A stretch of DNA of 64,000 bases. Origin: Orychophragmus violaceus. Lineage: Eukaryota; Streptophyta; Magnoliopsida; Brassicales; Brassicaceae. Below are positions 8,989 to 18,186 of this stretch, piece after piece. The number at the start of each line of letters is the position of its first letter. Position 1 is the first letter of the stretch. The position numbers were made by a program, and so were the translations under genes. Below the pieces are notes generated by a model. The model saw only the letters and a program-made list of their open reading frames with translations. It searched no databases and had not been told where the DNA came from. The DNA lies in contig CM058236.1 in NCBI GenBank assembly GCA_030180135.1, forward strand, positions 10,003,357 to 10,067,356, read 5' to 3'.

Positions 8989-11532
8989 TCAGGTACCAGG
9001 AGGTCCTGACAGAGACTTTTTCTGTCTCTGTTCAAGTCTCCTCATCCAAGGTGGTGAGTAGGCTGTTGCGGAATGCTCATGTACAAGAAAAGATGGAGTG
9101 AAATGTGCTCCAGGATCTATAACCATGGTATTATCCGGCTGCTCAAAATCTGCGTCCCTTATGGTGAATGTCTGCCCATCTATCAGTGGCTTTCGCAGCT
9201 TATCCATCTCATAGTGCAGTGGTTCATATCCCAGATGGAGGTCTATCAAGCTGTTCCTAACATCAATCAATGCTCTTGCTGTAGCCAAAAAGGGTCTCCC
9301 AAGAAATAATGCTTCATCCGGATCACAGTCATATCTCAGCACAAGGAAGTCCGTTGGAACTAAGTAGTTTCCAACTCTCACCGGAATGTCCATAAGGAGT
9401 CCTTCAGGAACTCGTATGGACTGATCAGCTAGGACAAGAGAAGTCCTAGTAGGAGTAAAATCCAACATACCCAGCTTCTCTGCCACAGAGTAAGGCATCA
9501 AACTTCCAGCAGCTCCTAAATCACACAGAGAGCGTCTAAAGTTATCCTCAAAGATAGAACAATCCAGCACAAAGACTCCAGGATCAGGCAGCTTCTTCGG
9601 GATCTTAGTTAGCAGAACATCACTAATATGCTGAGGAACTACTATCACCCAGTCTTTCAGATCATCATCCAGGGGCAACATCTTGTTTAAGTACCTCTGC
9701 ACACATGGATGATAAGGTGGATCATCAGAAGTTGGAATTTCTTCCAATTCTTCACCAATCCCTTCTAATTTCTTCAGCTCTTCAATCTCTTGCCTAATCA
9801 CTTCAGACACTGAGGAGTGTTGTCTAACAATCTGTTCGTAGATCTCCTGTTGAGTAATCTCAGAGGCTCCATTGAATAGGCGATCAAGCTCCAAGTCAGC
9901 ATCTATGCCATTATCATCCGACAGTTCTGTCTGTTCACGCCCTGCAACGACCGACACTAAGGGTGTGTCGATCGTTGCCCTCCCGACGGGTGTATCGATC
10001 GGCACAGATGTTGCATCGATCGACGCACTGCAGCAGATTTCACCCGAGAGTTTTTCACAAATATCCGAAAATTCTTGTTCTGTCACCAACTCAGCTGTAC
10101 TTAGCTCAAATCTTTCACCTAGGTGAGATCCATCATTAATATACACAAACCAGGCCTTAACATGAGTGTCTGCCACTCCTTTTCCCTTCAGTGAGCTGGA
10201 CATCTGGTTCACCTGAGTGTCCAACTGCTTCAAGTGAGTGCTCATAGACTCAAACTTCCCATTGAGGTCTTCATAGACAGCGTCCAACTTCTTGTTGCAG
10301 TCCACATAAATCTTGGTCTGACTCTCAATCAGTTGTTCCATCATAGCCTCCATTTTGCTCTCATGGGCTGTAGGTGCAGGAGGAGTCTGATAGGATGTAG
10401 ATCCATAGGTTCTCTGAGTACCTTGTCCATAGGTCTTCTGAAAACCACCAGTCTGTCCTCCATTGGAGAATCTGTTCCCCTGTTGATTACTAAATCTATT
10501 ACCTTGGAAACCAGAACCTCCTATGAAATTCGCATCTTCTTCCTGAGTGTCCTCCTCAGTCTGAATCACCTCTACATCTTGGGCAAAGTGGACAGCTTTC
10601 TTACTTGTCAGGAGATTGTAAACTGTGTCCAATCTGGATCTTATATTAGCTATATCAGAATTCTCTACAGTTCCACCAGATTTCTTCCTCCTTTCATCCA
10701 TTGTCTTGCAACTGTTGCTGCCAATCAGGTTCTCAATCAACTGCTTAGCTTGTGTAGGAGTCCTGGTGTTGAAATTAGCATTACTGGAATTATCCAGCGC
10801 AGTCTGGTAAGGGAGATCTATGCCTCTGAAGAAGATACCAATCAGTTGTACTTCTGTGAATCCATGGTGTGGACAGTCACGCTGATACTGCTTAAATCTC
10901 ATCCAGGCAGTCTTCAAGGGCTCCACAGCTCCTTGGGAAAAAGTGAGTATGTCCTGTCTGGACTGATCTGAGCGCGCATCATCATAAAAGTGACGCATGA
11001 ACTCACTCTTTAAGTCTGCCCAAGTAGTATACTGACCAGGTGCCAGTTGTCTCAGCCATGCACTAGCGTCTCCAGCAAGACTGTGCGGAAATAGCTTAAG
11101 GAACAGATAGTCCGGGCATACTCCTTCATACTTCATGCCAGTGACTATGTCCTCAAACTTGTCAATGTGATCCATAGGCTTCTCTGCTTGAAGACCATGA
11201 AAAGCAATCTGCCTCATCAGCTGGTAGTAGATGGTCTTGACCTCAAAATCATTCCTCTCAAAAGCAGGAAGCACTAGAGCTGCTCGGTTTGCATGAAACT
11301 CATCAGGTCTGTTGTAGTCAGCTAGTGTTCTCTCATGAACCACCATCTCTCTACCTTGGGCCCGTTCCTGACCCTGGTTTTGGTCCTGCTCCTGTCGATG
11401 TTGCTCAGGAGGGTCAGGGATCACTCGTCCATCAGCATCAATCCTCTGCCCAGCAGCATTGTAAGGATTGTTTTCCGGATCCCTCAGGACACCTTCAGCA
11501 TCTTGTATCAAGATCAGACGTTCTCGTACCAT
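8989..11532 (-). CDS. Athila gag-protease polyprotein, intact
   Basis: 847 codons from Met 11532 to TGA 8989-8991. Residues about 65-290 are the Athila capsid-type gag, with MDHIDKFE, WADLKSEFMRHF and CPHHGF motifs. A glycine/asparagine-rich stretch lies near 345-385 and a coiled coil near 390-455. A linker near 500-540 encodes the CGATCG modules (read as SIDAT, TIDTP). The protease core has CDLGAAGSLMP near residue 670, then LGRPFL. The tail YSPPWMRR is shared with B and C. No CCHC knuckle is seen. The Met matches the gag start in F (about 62942) in position after the leader modules. With no pol following, RT and integrase must come from elsewhere. This is the best preserved Athila reading frame in the window. 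Confidence 0.9.
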   Translation of the reverse strand: MVRERLILIQDAEGVLRDPENNPYNAAGQRIDADGRVIPDPPEQHRQEQDQNQGQERAQGREMVVHERTLADYNRPDEFHANRAALVLPAFERNDFEVKTIYYQLMRQIAFHGLQAEKPMDHIDKFEDIVTGMKYEGVCPDYLFLKLFPHSLAGDASAWLRQLAPGQYTTWADLKSEFMRHFYDDARSDQSRQDILTFSQGAVEPLKTAWMRFKQYQRDCPHHGFTEVQLIGIFFRGIDLPYQTALDNSSNANFNTRTPTQAKQLIENLIGSNSCKTMDERRKKSGGTVENSDIANIRSRLDTVYNLLTSKKAVHFAQDVEVIQTEEDTQEEDANFIGGSGFQGNRFSNQQGNRFSNGGQTGGFQKTYGQGTQRTYGSTSYQTPPAPTAHESKMEAMMEQLIESQTKIYVDCNKKLDAVYEDLNGKFESMSTHLKQLDTQVNQMSSSLKGKGVADTHVKAWFVYINDGSHLGERFELSTAELVTEQEFSDICEKLSGEICCSASIDATSVPIDTPVGRATIDTPLVSVVAGREQTELSDDNGIDADLELDRLFNGASEITQQEIYEQIVRQHSSVSEVIRQEIEELKKLEGIGEELEEIPTSDDPPYHPCVQRYLNKMLPLDDDLKDWVIVVPQHISDVLLTKIPKKLPDPGVFVLDCSIFEDNFRRSLCDLGAAGSLMPYSVAEKLGMLDFTPTRTSLVLADQSIRVPEGLLMDIPVRVGNYLVPTDFLVLRYDCDPDEALFLGRPFLATARALIDVRNSLIDLHLGYEPLHYEMDKLRKPLIDGQTFTIRDADFEQPDNTMVIDPGAHFTPSFLVHEHSATAYSPPWMRRLEQRQKKSLSGPPGT
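9943..10027. repeat. CGATCG pairs in A gag-protease linker
   Basis: Cores 9948/9969 and 9996/10017, both spacing 21, inside the open frame between the coiled coil and the protease. Confidence 0.9.
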
Positions 11533-11912
11533 TCTCTCTCTCTCTCTTTTCTCTTTTGATAGTCCTTTCTAGAGGTCCAAGTTCCTCTAGTCCGAGATTA
11601 ACTAAGCTCGAGTTCGGATTACTTCGAGTTTTCTGCGTTGGCATAAACTGTCTGTAATCGTCCAGCAATGATCGATGCTATCAGTGCAATGATCGATTCA
11701 ATCTCAGAATCGCCTAGTGACGAACAACGCAAGGGATGCAACGATCGACGCAAGGCGAAAGTCGTACCTGCGACAGAAAGAAACAGAGAAAAAGTTAGCA
11801 AAATATAAAAACAAAACGAAAAAGCAAAAACAAAAAGAAAAATTTCTAGTAAAAACCCTAAGTTCGGTCCTATCGAAGACTCTAAGAGTCCCCGGCAACG
11901 GCGCCAAAAACT
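11533..11912 (-). other. Element A leader with tRNA-Asp primer site
   Basis: Leader of about 380 nt between the 5' LTR and gag. The primer site at 11890-11906 reads TGGCGCCGTTGCCGGGG on the minus strand, the complement of the 3' end of plant tRNA-Asp. CGATCG pairs lie just before gag. Confidence 0.9.
11664..11752. repeat. CGATCG pairs, A leader
   Basis: Cores 11669/11690 (both decayed to TGATCG) and 11721/11742 (first core CGAACA), both spacing 21. Confidence 0.75.
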
Positions 11913-13118
11913 TGATAGGTTCTAAGTTTTACCCTATTCTAAACTGCAAGTGAACAGCAATGTCAAAGTAGTATATAGGGTTATCGAATCCACAGAGACA
12001 CTAGGTCTCGATAGATCAGAACAGTAGAGACTTATACTAGAAATAAGCAGATGGTTAAGTAAATAAATTGCGAAGCAAGAAAGTAAACAGTAGCAAGTTG
12101 GTTGTGAAAGCAATAAACTAAAAGCGTCAAGCCTAGGGTATTCTCAGGAAATCAGACAAGCAGACAGTTCATTCAGCAAAGATCTAATTAAGCACAGTTC
12201 TAGAACTCAAAACACAGATATAGAATTAACCAAATTCCTTTGCGATAATTCTCTAAGTCTAAGTGCAGCAAACCAAACTTTCGTTTGCGAGAACTAACAG
12301 ATTAAACTAGCATTAATCCCAAGTATGATATGTTCACAATTATCCTAAACCAAACTTCCGTTTGCGCAAAGTTTAATTGCCCAATTTAATTAGTTCAGAT
12401 TCCTAAACCCCACTTCCGTGACGTATTTAGCAACCTAAGATCTAGATTCTAATTGATCAGGTTAGAACTAGCTTTAAGCACAATTAAATTGAAGAACAGA
12501 TATAGTTTGAATCCTTAACTGAATTTGAACAAGTCTAGCAAGTCATGAAATCCTATGTGAGAAACCCTAAACCTAACAAAGAATCTACTCAGACATAGAT
12601 TATGAAAACATAATCATATGATGAATAAATTGCATAAAAGAATAAGAGTAAAAGGGGTTCGAAATCTTCTCCAAATACAGATGATGTAACAGGTTCAGAT
12701 CAGCCCCAAAAGCTCTAAAAATCCTCTGCTCTTAATTATGAAAGCGTATTGTAAAGCGTATCTAATTAAAACACTAAAAACTCTATTATATAGGTCTAAT
12801 CTCGGCCAGGGGCTTCTTTGTAAATATCAGGAACTTCTGGATCAAAGTGCAAATTCTTGACTCTTCATAAACCGCCGAGTTTTGGCCCATCTCGCTGGTG
12901 CATCGATCGATGCTAGAGTGCAACGATCGACACCTTTCTCTGTTTTGGAAAGTGAACTCTATCTCTCGGCCAATCACTCCAAAAATCTCCAAAATGCTCC
13001 ATTATCTCCAATTTAGCTCCAAACCTGATTATACCTGTAAAAGACTCTAAAAGAATACAAAAGACACTAAAACACACTTATATCATGGCCTAAAACTAGT
13101 AAAAACCATGATATATCA
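11913..13118 (-). repeat. Element A 5' LTR
   Basis: 1206 bp, same ends as the 3' copy; TATA box at 12786-12792 and a CGATCG pair 112 bp upstream. Confidence 0.94.
12899..12934. repeat. CGATCG module pair, A 5' LTR
   Basis: Cores 12904 and 12924, spacing 20. Confidence 0.9.
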
Positions 13119-13813
13119 GTTTTCTATTCAAGATGTTTTCTGTTTCGATGAACATGTCTGAGTAGATTACCTGTTAAGTTTAGGGATTCTCATTAGGGAT
13201 TTCATGGAATTATAGGTTAATAAATCTGTAGGGATTCATATCTGTTAGTTCTTCATCTAGGATTGTTCTTACTGCTTAATCTGAAGTAGCTACCCAGATT
13301 TATGATGTTAGGTTGATTGATGCAACGACAGTTGGTTAATTAGCTAGAAAGAACCTAGATGAGCAATTTAATTACTCGCAAAGGAATTTGGTTTAATTAG
13401 ATTGTGAACATATCGAACTTGGAATTAATGCTGGTTTAATCTGTTAGTAATTGCAAAGGAATTTGGATTGCTGCACTTAGACTTAGAGAATTCTCGCAAC
13501 GACAGTTGGTTAATTCTAAATCTGTGTTTGAGTTCTAGAACAGTTCCTAATAAGATCCCGCTTGATTGATTGCCTGTGTTCCTGATTTCCTGAGAACTCC
13601 CTAGACTTAACGCTTCGCTTCCTTGCTCACAAACTCACTGCTATTTACTTTCTGCTTGATTTTTAGTTTCTAATCATATTTGCTTTCTCCTAGTTTAATC
13701 TTTTCTGTTCTAAATCTATCGTTGACCGGAGTCCCTGTGAATTCGATACCCTAATTGACATCACTGTGCACTTGCAGTTAGTATAGGGATTAATTCTTGA
13801 CCTATCAAGTTTT

Positions 13814-13831
13814 TGGCGCCGTTTCCAGGGA
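13814..13831 (+). promoter_or_regulatory. Primer binding site of B, tRNA-Asp, degraded
   Basis: TGGCGCCGTTTCCAGGGA, two mismatches from the site in A, C and F. It starts six bases after the LTR. The mismatches fit B being an older insertion. Confidence 0.85.
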
Positions 13832-13958
13832 CTCTTTTGAGTCTTCGATAGATTTGAACTTAGGGTTTAGACTAGGTTTTTCGTTTTTGTTTTTTTTTTT
13901 ACTAATTTTTTTTTTTCTTCTTTTTGTTCTTGCGTTTCAGGTACGCCTGTAATCGCCC

Positions 13959-14043
13959 TGCAACGATCGACACGGTCCTGTGTGTCGATCGTCACATCAT
14001 CGCGCTTGCATCGATCGACGCTTCTCCTGCATCGATCGACACA
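13959..14043. repeat. CGATCG pairs, B leader
   Basis: Cores 13964/13986 and 14012/14033 (spacings 22, 21). An AATCGC precedes the first pair. The gag remnant begins within about 30 nt of the last half-site. Confidence 0.9.
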
Positions 14044-14608
14044 TATCGTAAGGAAGATGTATGATTTCTTTAGTTCAAAGATTGACAGCTCGCAGATAGC
14101 TGGGCTGAAGAGCAAGGTAGACTCTCTACATAGTCTTGTACTTGGAAAGTATGCGCAAAGAGCTATCAACTGTGTTGGAGGGAATGAATTCTACAGTCAG
14201 GAATCTGCTTTTCAGAGACCCTTCCAGCAACAGAGTAACTCCTTCTCAAGGAACTATGGTGTTTCTTCTTACCAAGCACCCCCTGCACCTACACATAAGA
14301 GCAGATTGGAAGCTATGATGGAGCAATTTCTTGAGGGACAACAACAGATCAATGTGTCATACAACTCAAAGATAGATGCATTGTATGAAGATCTGAATGG
14401 GAAGTTTGAATCTCTGAGCTCACATGTGAAGAAGCTAGATGTTCAAGTTCAACAAACAGCTGGAGCAATACAAAGGCATAATGAAGCTGGGAAAGCTAAA
14501 CAGAAGCTGAACATCAATGCTGTAACCATAAGAGATGAGATTGACTTGCTGGGAGAAGAAGAGAGCATAATCTCGGATTTTCTAGGTGAATTATGTCTCT
14601 CTGAGATA

Positions 14609-14719
14609 AGCATCGATCGACACAACTCGTGCATCGATCGTTGCAACCCCGATCCGTCTAATGGAATTGAGCATAATCGCTTTGTGTCGATCAACACACC
14701 TACTGCATCGATCGACACA
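14609..14719. repeat. CGATCG pairs, B gag linker
   Basis: Cores 14614/14635 and 14688/14709, both spacing 21; the third core has decayed to CGATCA. Confidence 0.9.
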
Positions 14720-15122
14720 GATCGCAGACGAGACCAGAGCCTGCAACAGTCCCAAAACGAGTCTATAAGCCCATTGTGCCATATCCTAAGGTTCCTAAGC
14801 CCTCTAAACAAGAGCTAGAAGTGGATACCTGCATGAAAGTGATGGATAAGAAGGTGAATGAAACACCACCAGTTAAAGCTTCGCGAGTTCATGCAAAGAA
14901 GATGATCTCCACTAATGGTCATTTGAAAGAAGAAGTTCAGATTGGTGAAACTACAGTATCTGATAATGGGGAGAAGAAGATGTCGGTTCCTCTTGAACCT
15001 GCTCTAACATCTTCAGAGCCTGCAACTGCTCATAAGCTGAAAGCTCCAAACATCAGATCTCCACCAAAGGTAAGATATAAATCACCTAAGCTTAAACCTC
15101 CTGACCGCATTGTTTTGAATGC

Positions 15123-16310
15123 TGATAGGTGTAGTTTTAATCCCTATTCTACTGCAAGTGCACAGTGATGTAGTTGTAGTACTTAGGGTATCGAATCCAC
15201 AGGGACTCCGGTCAACGATAGATAAGAACAGAAAAGATTAAACTAGGAGAAAGCAAAGGTGATTAAACTAAAAGCAGAGCAGAAAAGTAAATCAGTAGCA
15301 GGAGTGGTTTGTGAGCAAGGAAGCGAAGCGTTAGGTTTCAGGAGTTCTCAGGAAATTAGGAACACAAGCAATCAATCAGTCTGAATCTAATCAGAAACTA
15401 TTCTAGAACTCAAAACACGGATATAGAATTAACCAAATTTCTTTGCGAGAATTCTCTAAGTCTAAGTGTAGCAAACCAAACTTTCGTTTGCGAGAACTAA
15501 CAGATTAAACCAGCATTAAATTCCAAGTTTTATATGTTCACAATTAACCTAAACCAAACTTTCGTTTGCGAGAAGTTTAATTGCTCATCTAGGTTCTTTC
15601 TAGCTAAATTAACCAACTTTCGCTGCATTAATCAGCCTAACATCATAATTCTGATTAGCTACTTCAGATTAAGCATTAAGAACAACCTAAACAAAGAACT
15701 AGCAGATATGAATCCCTACAGATTGATTTAAACTATAGTTCCATGAAATCCCTAATGAGAATCCTTCAATCTAACAGGTAAACTACTCAGACATGTTCAT
15801 TGAGACAGAAAATATCATAAGTAGAAAACCAAATATCATTAAACAGAATAATCAACAGGGGTTCGAAATCAAGTCTCTTTCGAGAACAAGATCAGCCCCT
15901 AAGGCTCTCTGAAATAAAATAAAACTAAAGTAAAGCGTAGCCTAAACAATGGCTTAAAAACTCTTATATAATGGTCTAAAGTCGGTTGGGGCTTCTTTGT
16001 AATTATGAAAACTTCTGGGCAAAGTTGCAATATCTAATTCTTCTCATTAAACGCTCGCGAGAATGTCCGCGTCAACCTTGCATCGATCGTTGCCACAAGT
16101 GTATCGATCGATGCAGGTCTGTGAATTCGACAGCGAAGTCCATCTCTCGGGTTAAATCTCCAAAATGCTCCAGAATGCTCCAACAACTCCAATTCCGCTC
16201 CAAACTTGTCTAGACCTGTAAACATAACTAAAAGACTCCAAAACATAGTAAAAGACTCGATAAATAACACATATACCATGGTTAAAAACCCTAAAATCCA
16301 TGGTATATCA
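15123..16310 (-). repeat. Element C 3' LTR
   Basis: 1188 bp, TGATAGG to TATATCA on the plus strand. TATA box TATATAAG (minus) at 15963-15970, CGATCG pair 114 bp upstream. The outer end is followed by ACTCCCCCACACTTA. Confidence 0.93.
16079..16115. repeat. CGATCG module pair, C 3' LTR
   Basis: Cores 16084 and 16105, spacing 21. Confidence 0.9.
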
Positions 16311-16328
16311 ACTCCCCCACACTTAGCT

Positions 16329-16348
16329 CTTGCTTGTCCTCAAGCAAG
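16329..16348 (-). promoter_or_regulatory. PPT-adjacent hairpin, element C
   Basis: Stem CTTGCTTG/CAAGCAAG with loop TCCT. The outermost pair is C-G where A has T-A, so the stem is kept by a double change. Confidence 0.75.
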
Positions 16349-16424
16349 TAAAGAACCAAAGCATAAGAAAAGAAGTTTGAACACAGAAACTCATTTCGTC
16401 CTAGGAACTTTCACAATCACATTC

Positions 16425-17621
16425 TGATGCGGTCATCAAAACCATACTAGACCAGGCGCTCGCTAACTCAAGCACTACGTCAGTCACTACGTCAGTCAGC
16501 ACGCTGACTAACTCAACCACTACGTCAGTCAGCGCAACCAGACCCGATGGAGACCAACAGTCAGAAAATGAAGCACTCCGACCAATCCAGGAGGAACCAA
16601 TCAACAAATCCAATTGTTCTGGATTCCCAACTCATCAGAGGACCAAGGAGAATTGGATTCGAACCAAAAGGAGTAATGGTTTGAAAGATATTCAACTTCC
16701 AAATCAGGAGATGCTACACTTGCCTTATTTGGAAGATTATGAGTTTATATGTTGCCAAACTCGAACTTGGCGACCAGGAGACTTATTACTACTCCTAGAA
16801 GCACTCTACAACACCTTAAGAAGCACCAGCACACACAGGATCAGGCGGATCCTATTGGAACATAAACCAACTCAACCGAAGCTATTTATGGAAGCTATGA
16901 AGACCAATTGGTTTGCCACCTCTCAAACCAAGATTTGGCGACCAGGAGACATTTACCACGAGGCCAAGAATATAGAAGATGTCCACAACTCATCCAGAAT
17001 GCTCAGAATCAATTGGAGGCTCAGCTTGTTCAACTTTCCTTATTCTGACACAAGCACATTCAAGGAGAAGATCATCCAACGGCTCCTTTCCAAGAATGAG
17101 AGCTGCGAATTCTTTGCCTGTCAAGATGTTCCAGAGATTCTAACTTATCCCCTAAAGCCATCCAGATACAAAGAAAGCATCCAAGCCATTGAAGCCTTGC
17201 CATATTCAGCCTAACGGCTAGTTTTTCATTAAGTTCGATTTCTTTCTTGTTCAAGGTCAATATGACCGTTTGTAAAGAGTCTATAAAGGCATAGTTTAGC
17301 TCATTGTATTATTCACCTTTCAACCTTTCAATCAAAGTATTATTCAGTTTCTTCAAAGAGTGTTCTTTGTCAAGAATTTCCCCTTCTCTTGAATAAGTGT
17401 GTGATTCACCTATTCTCTAGAAAATCTTGGATTAACTTGTTTGTGTGATTCAAATAAGTTGTTCAACCACAGATTGAGAGAGTCAATCAAACCCACCGGT
17501 TGAGAGAGTCAATCATTTCATTCATCCATTCCATCCATCTCGGTCAAGCAAGAGAGCTCTTAAGCCAGTGCTTGTCCTCCATCAATCCATCGCTTAAGCT
17601 TCCGCTCCCGGGGCTGCATCA
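16425..17621 (+). repeat. Element D 5' LTR
   Basis: TGATGCGG to GCATCA. A TATA box (CTATAAAGG) lies at about 17279-17287. The first 790 bp (U3) are the coding sequence for the C-terminus of the D protein, so the frame at 16681-17214 is the LTR copy of that region and not a separate gene. Confidence 0.94.
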
Positions 17622-17623
17622 TC

Positions 17624-17635
17624 TGGTATCAGAGC
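17624..17635 (+). promoter_or_regulatory. Primer binding site of D, tRNA-Met
   Basis: TGGTATCAGAGC two bases after the LTR, complementary to the end of initiator tRNA-Met; unlike the tRNA-Asp site of the Athila elements around it. Confidence 0.92.
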
Positions 17636-18186
17636 CGAAAGGTTCCTAATCAGGTGTATTCTATCCTTATCCTTTCGGTTTTCATTGCATTTAGTTTCTT
17701 AATTTTCTGTTTTCATTTGCATCTTAAAAACAAAACAAAAAAAACCATAAAAATTGTTTGTTTCCTCATATTATTTAATTTCTGATTTTTGTTTGCATAT
17801 TTTATAATAATAAAAAAAAAGTTTTCTATTGTTTGATTTGAATTCCTTTAAACAAAAAAAAAAGAGTGTTATTTCCATATTATTTGTCTCAATTCGAAAT
17901 TTAAAAAAAAAAAAAGTTTTCCATTGTTTGATTTGAATTCTTTTAAACCAAAAAAAAAAAGTGTTATTCCCATATTTGTTTTTGTGTGATTTCGAAAATT
18001 TTCTTAAAAAAAGAAAGAAAGAAGTTTTACATTTAAGTTTTGTGCCATAGAAATTTAGTTTCCATTTTTTACTCTTGCATCCAATTCAAAATCAAAAAAA
18101 AGAGGAAGGTTTTCACTTTTTGTTCAAACCACTTCGATCCCATTGATACTCTTCTAGTTTAAATTGTTTCAGGAACTAACTCAAAC
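17636..18186 (+). other. Element D leader with 95-bp tandem duplication
   Basis: T-rich leader with runs of A. A unit starting GTTTTCYATTGTTTGATTTG is repeated at 17821 and 17916 (period 95 bp, diverged). No gene seen. Confidence 0.75.

Larger units (their letters stand above)
6420..13118 (-). mobile_element. Element A, Athila-like gag-protease element
   Basis: Two LTRs of exactly 1206 bp (6420-7625, 11913-13118), tRNA-Asp primer site, one long gag-protease ORF, 3' UTR, and a GTTTT target duplication (6415-6419 and 13119-13123). It carries no RT, RNase H or integrase. About 14 differences separate the LTRs. It sits in the 5' LTR of B, whose sequence resumes exactly after the duplication. Confidence 0.95.
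5943..13807 (+). repeat. Element B 5' LTR, split by element A
   Basis: LTR segments 5943-6419 and 13124-13807, with A and the duplicated GTTTT between them; about 1161 bp in total against 1169 bp for the 3' LTR. A TATA box (tatatatt) lies at 6271-6278, with a CGATCG pair 102 bp upstream. Small frames in it are not genes. Confidence 0.92.

Noticed and set aside
10234..10971. 245-codon plus-strand frame
   Set aside because: Antisense shadow of the element A gag-protease ORF; no motif of its own.
11890..11906. tRNA-Asp gene fragment
   Set aside because: Only the 3' 17 nt are matched, at the primer-site position; no cloverleaf sequence follows.
16681..17214. 177-codon gene in the D 5' LTR
   Set aside because: Identical LTR copy of the C-terminal part of the D frame; it lies upstream of the LTR TATA box and is not an independent gene.
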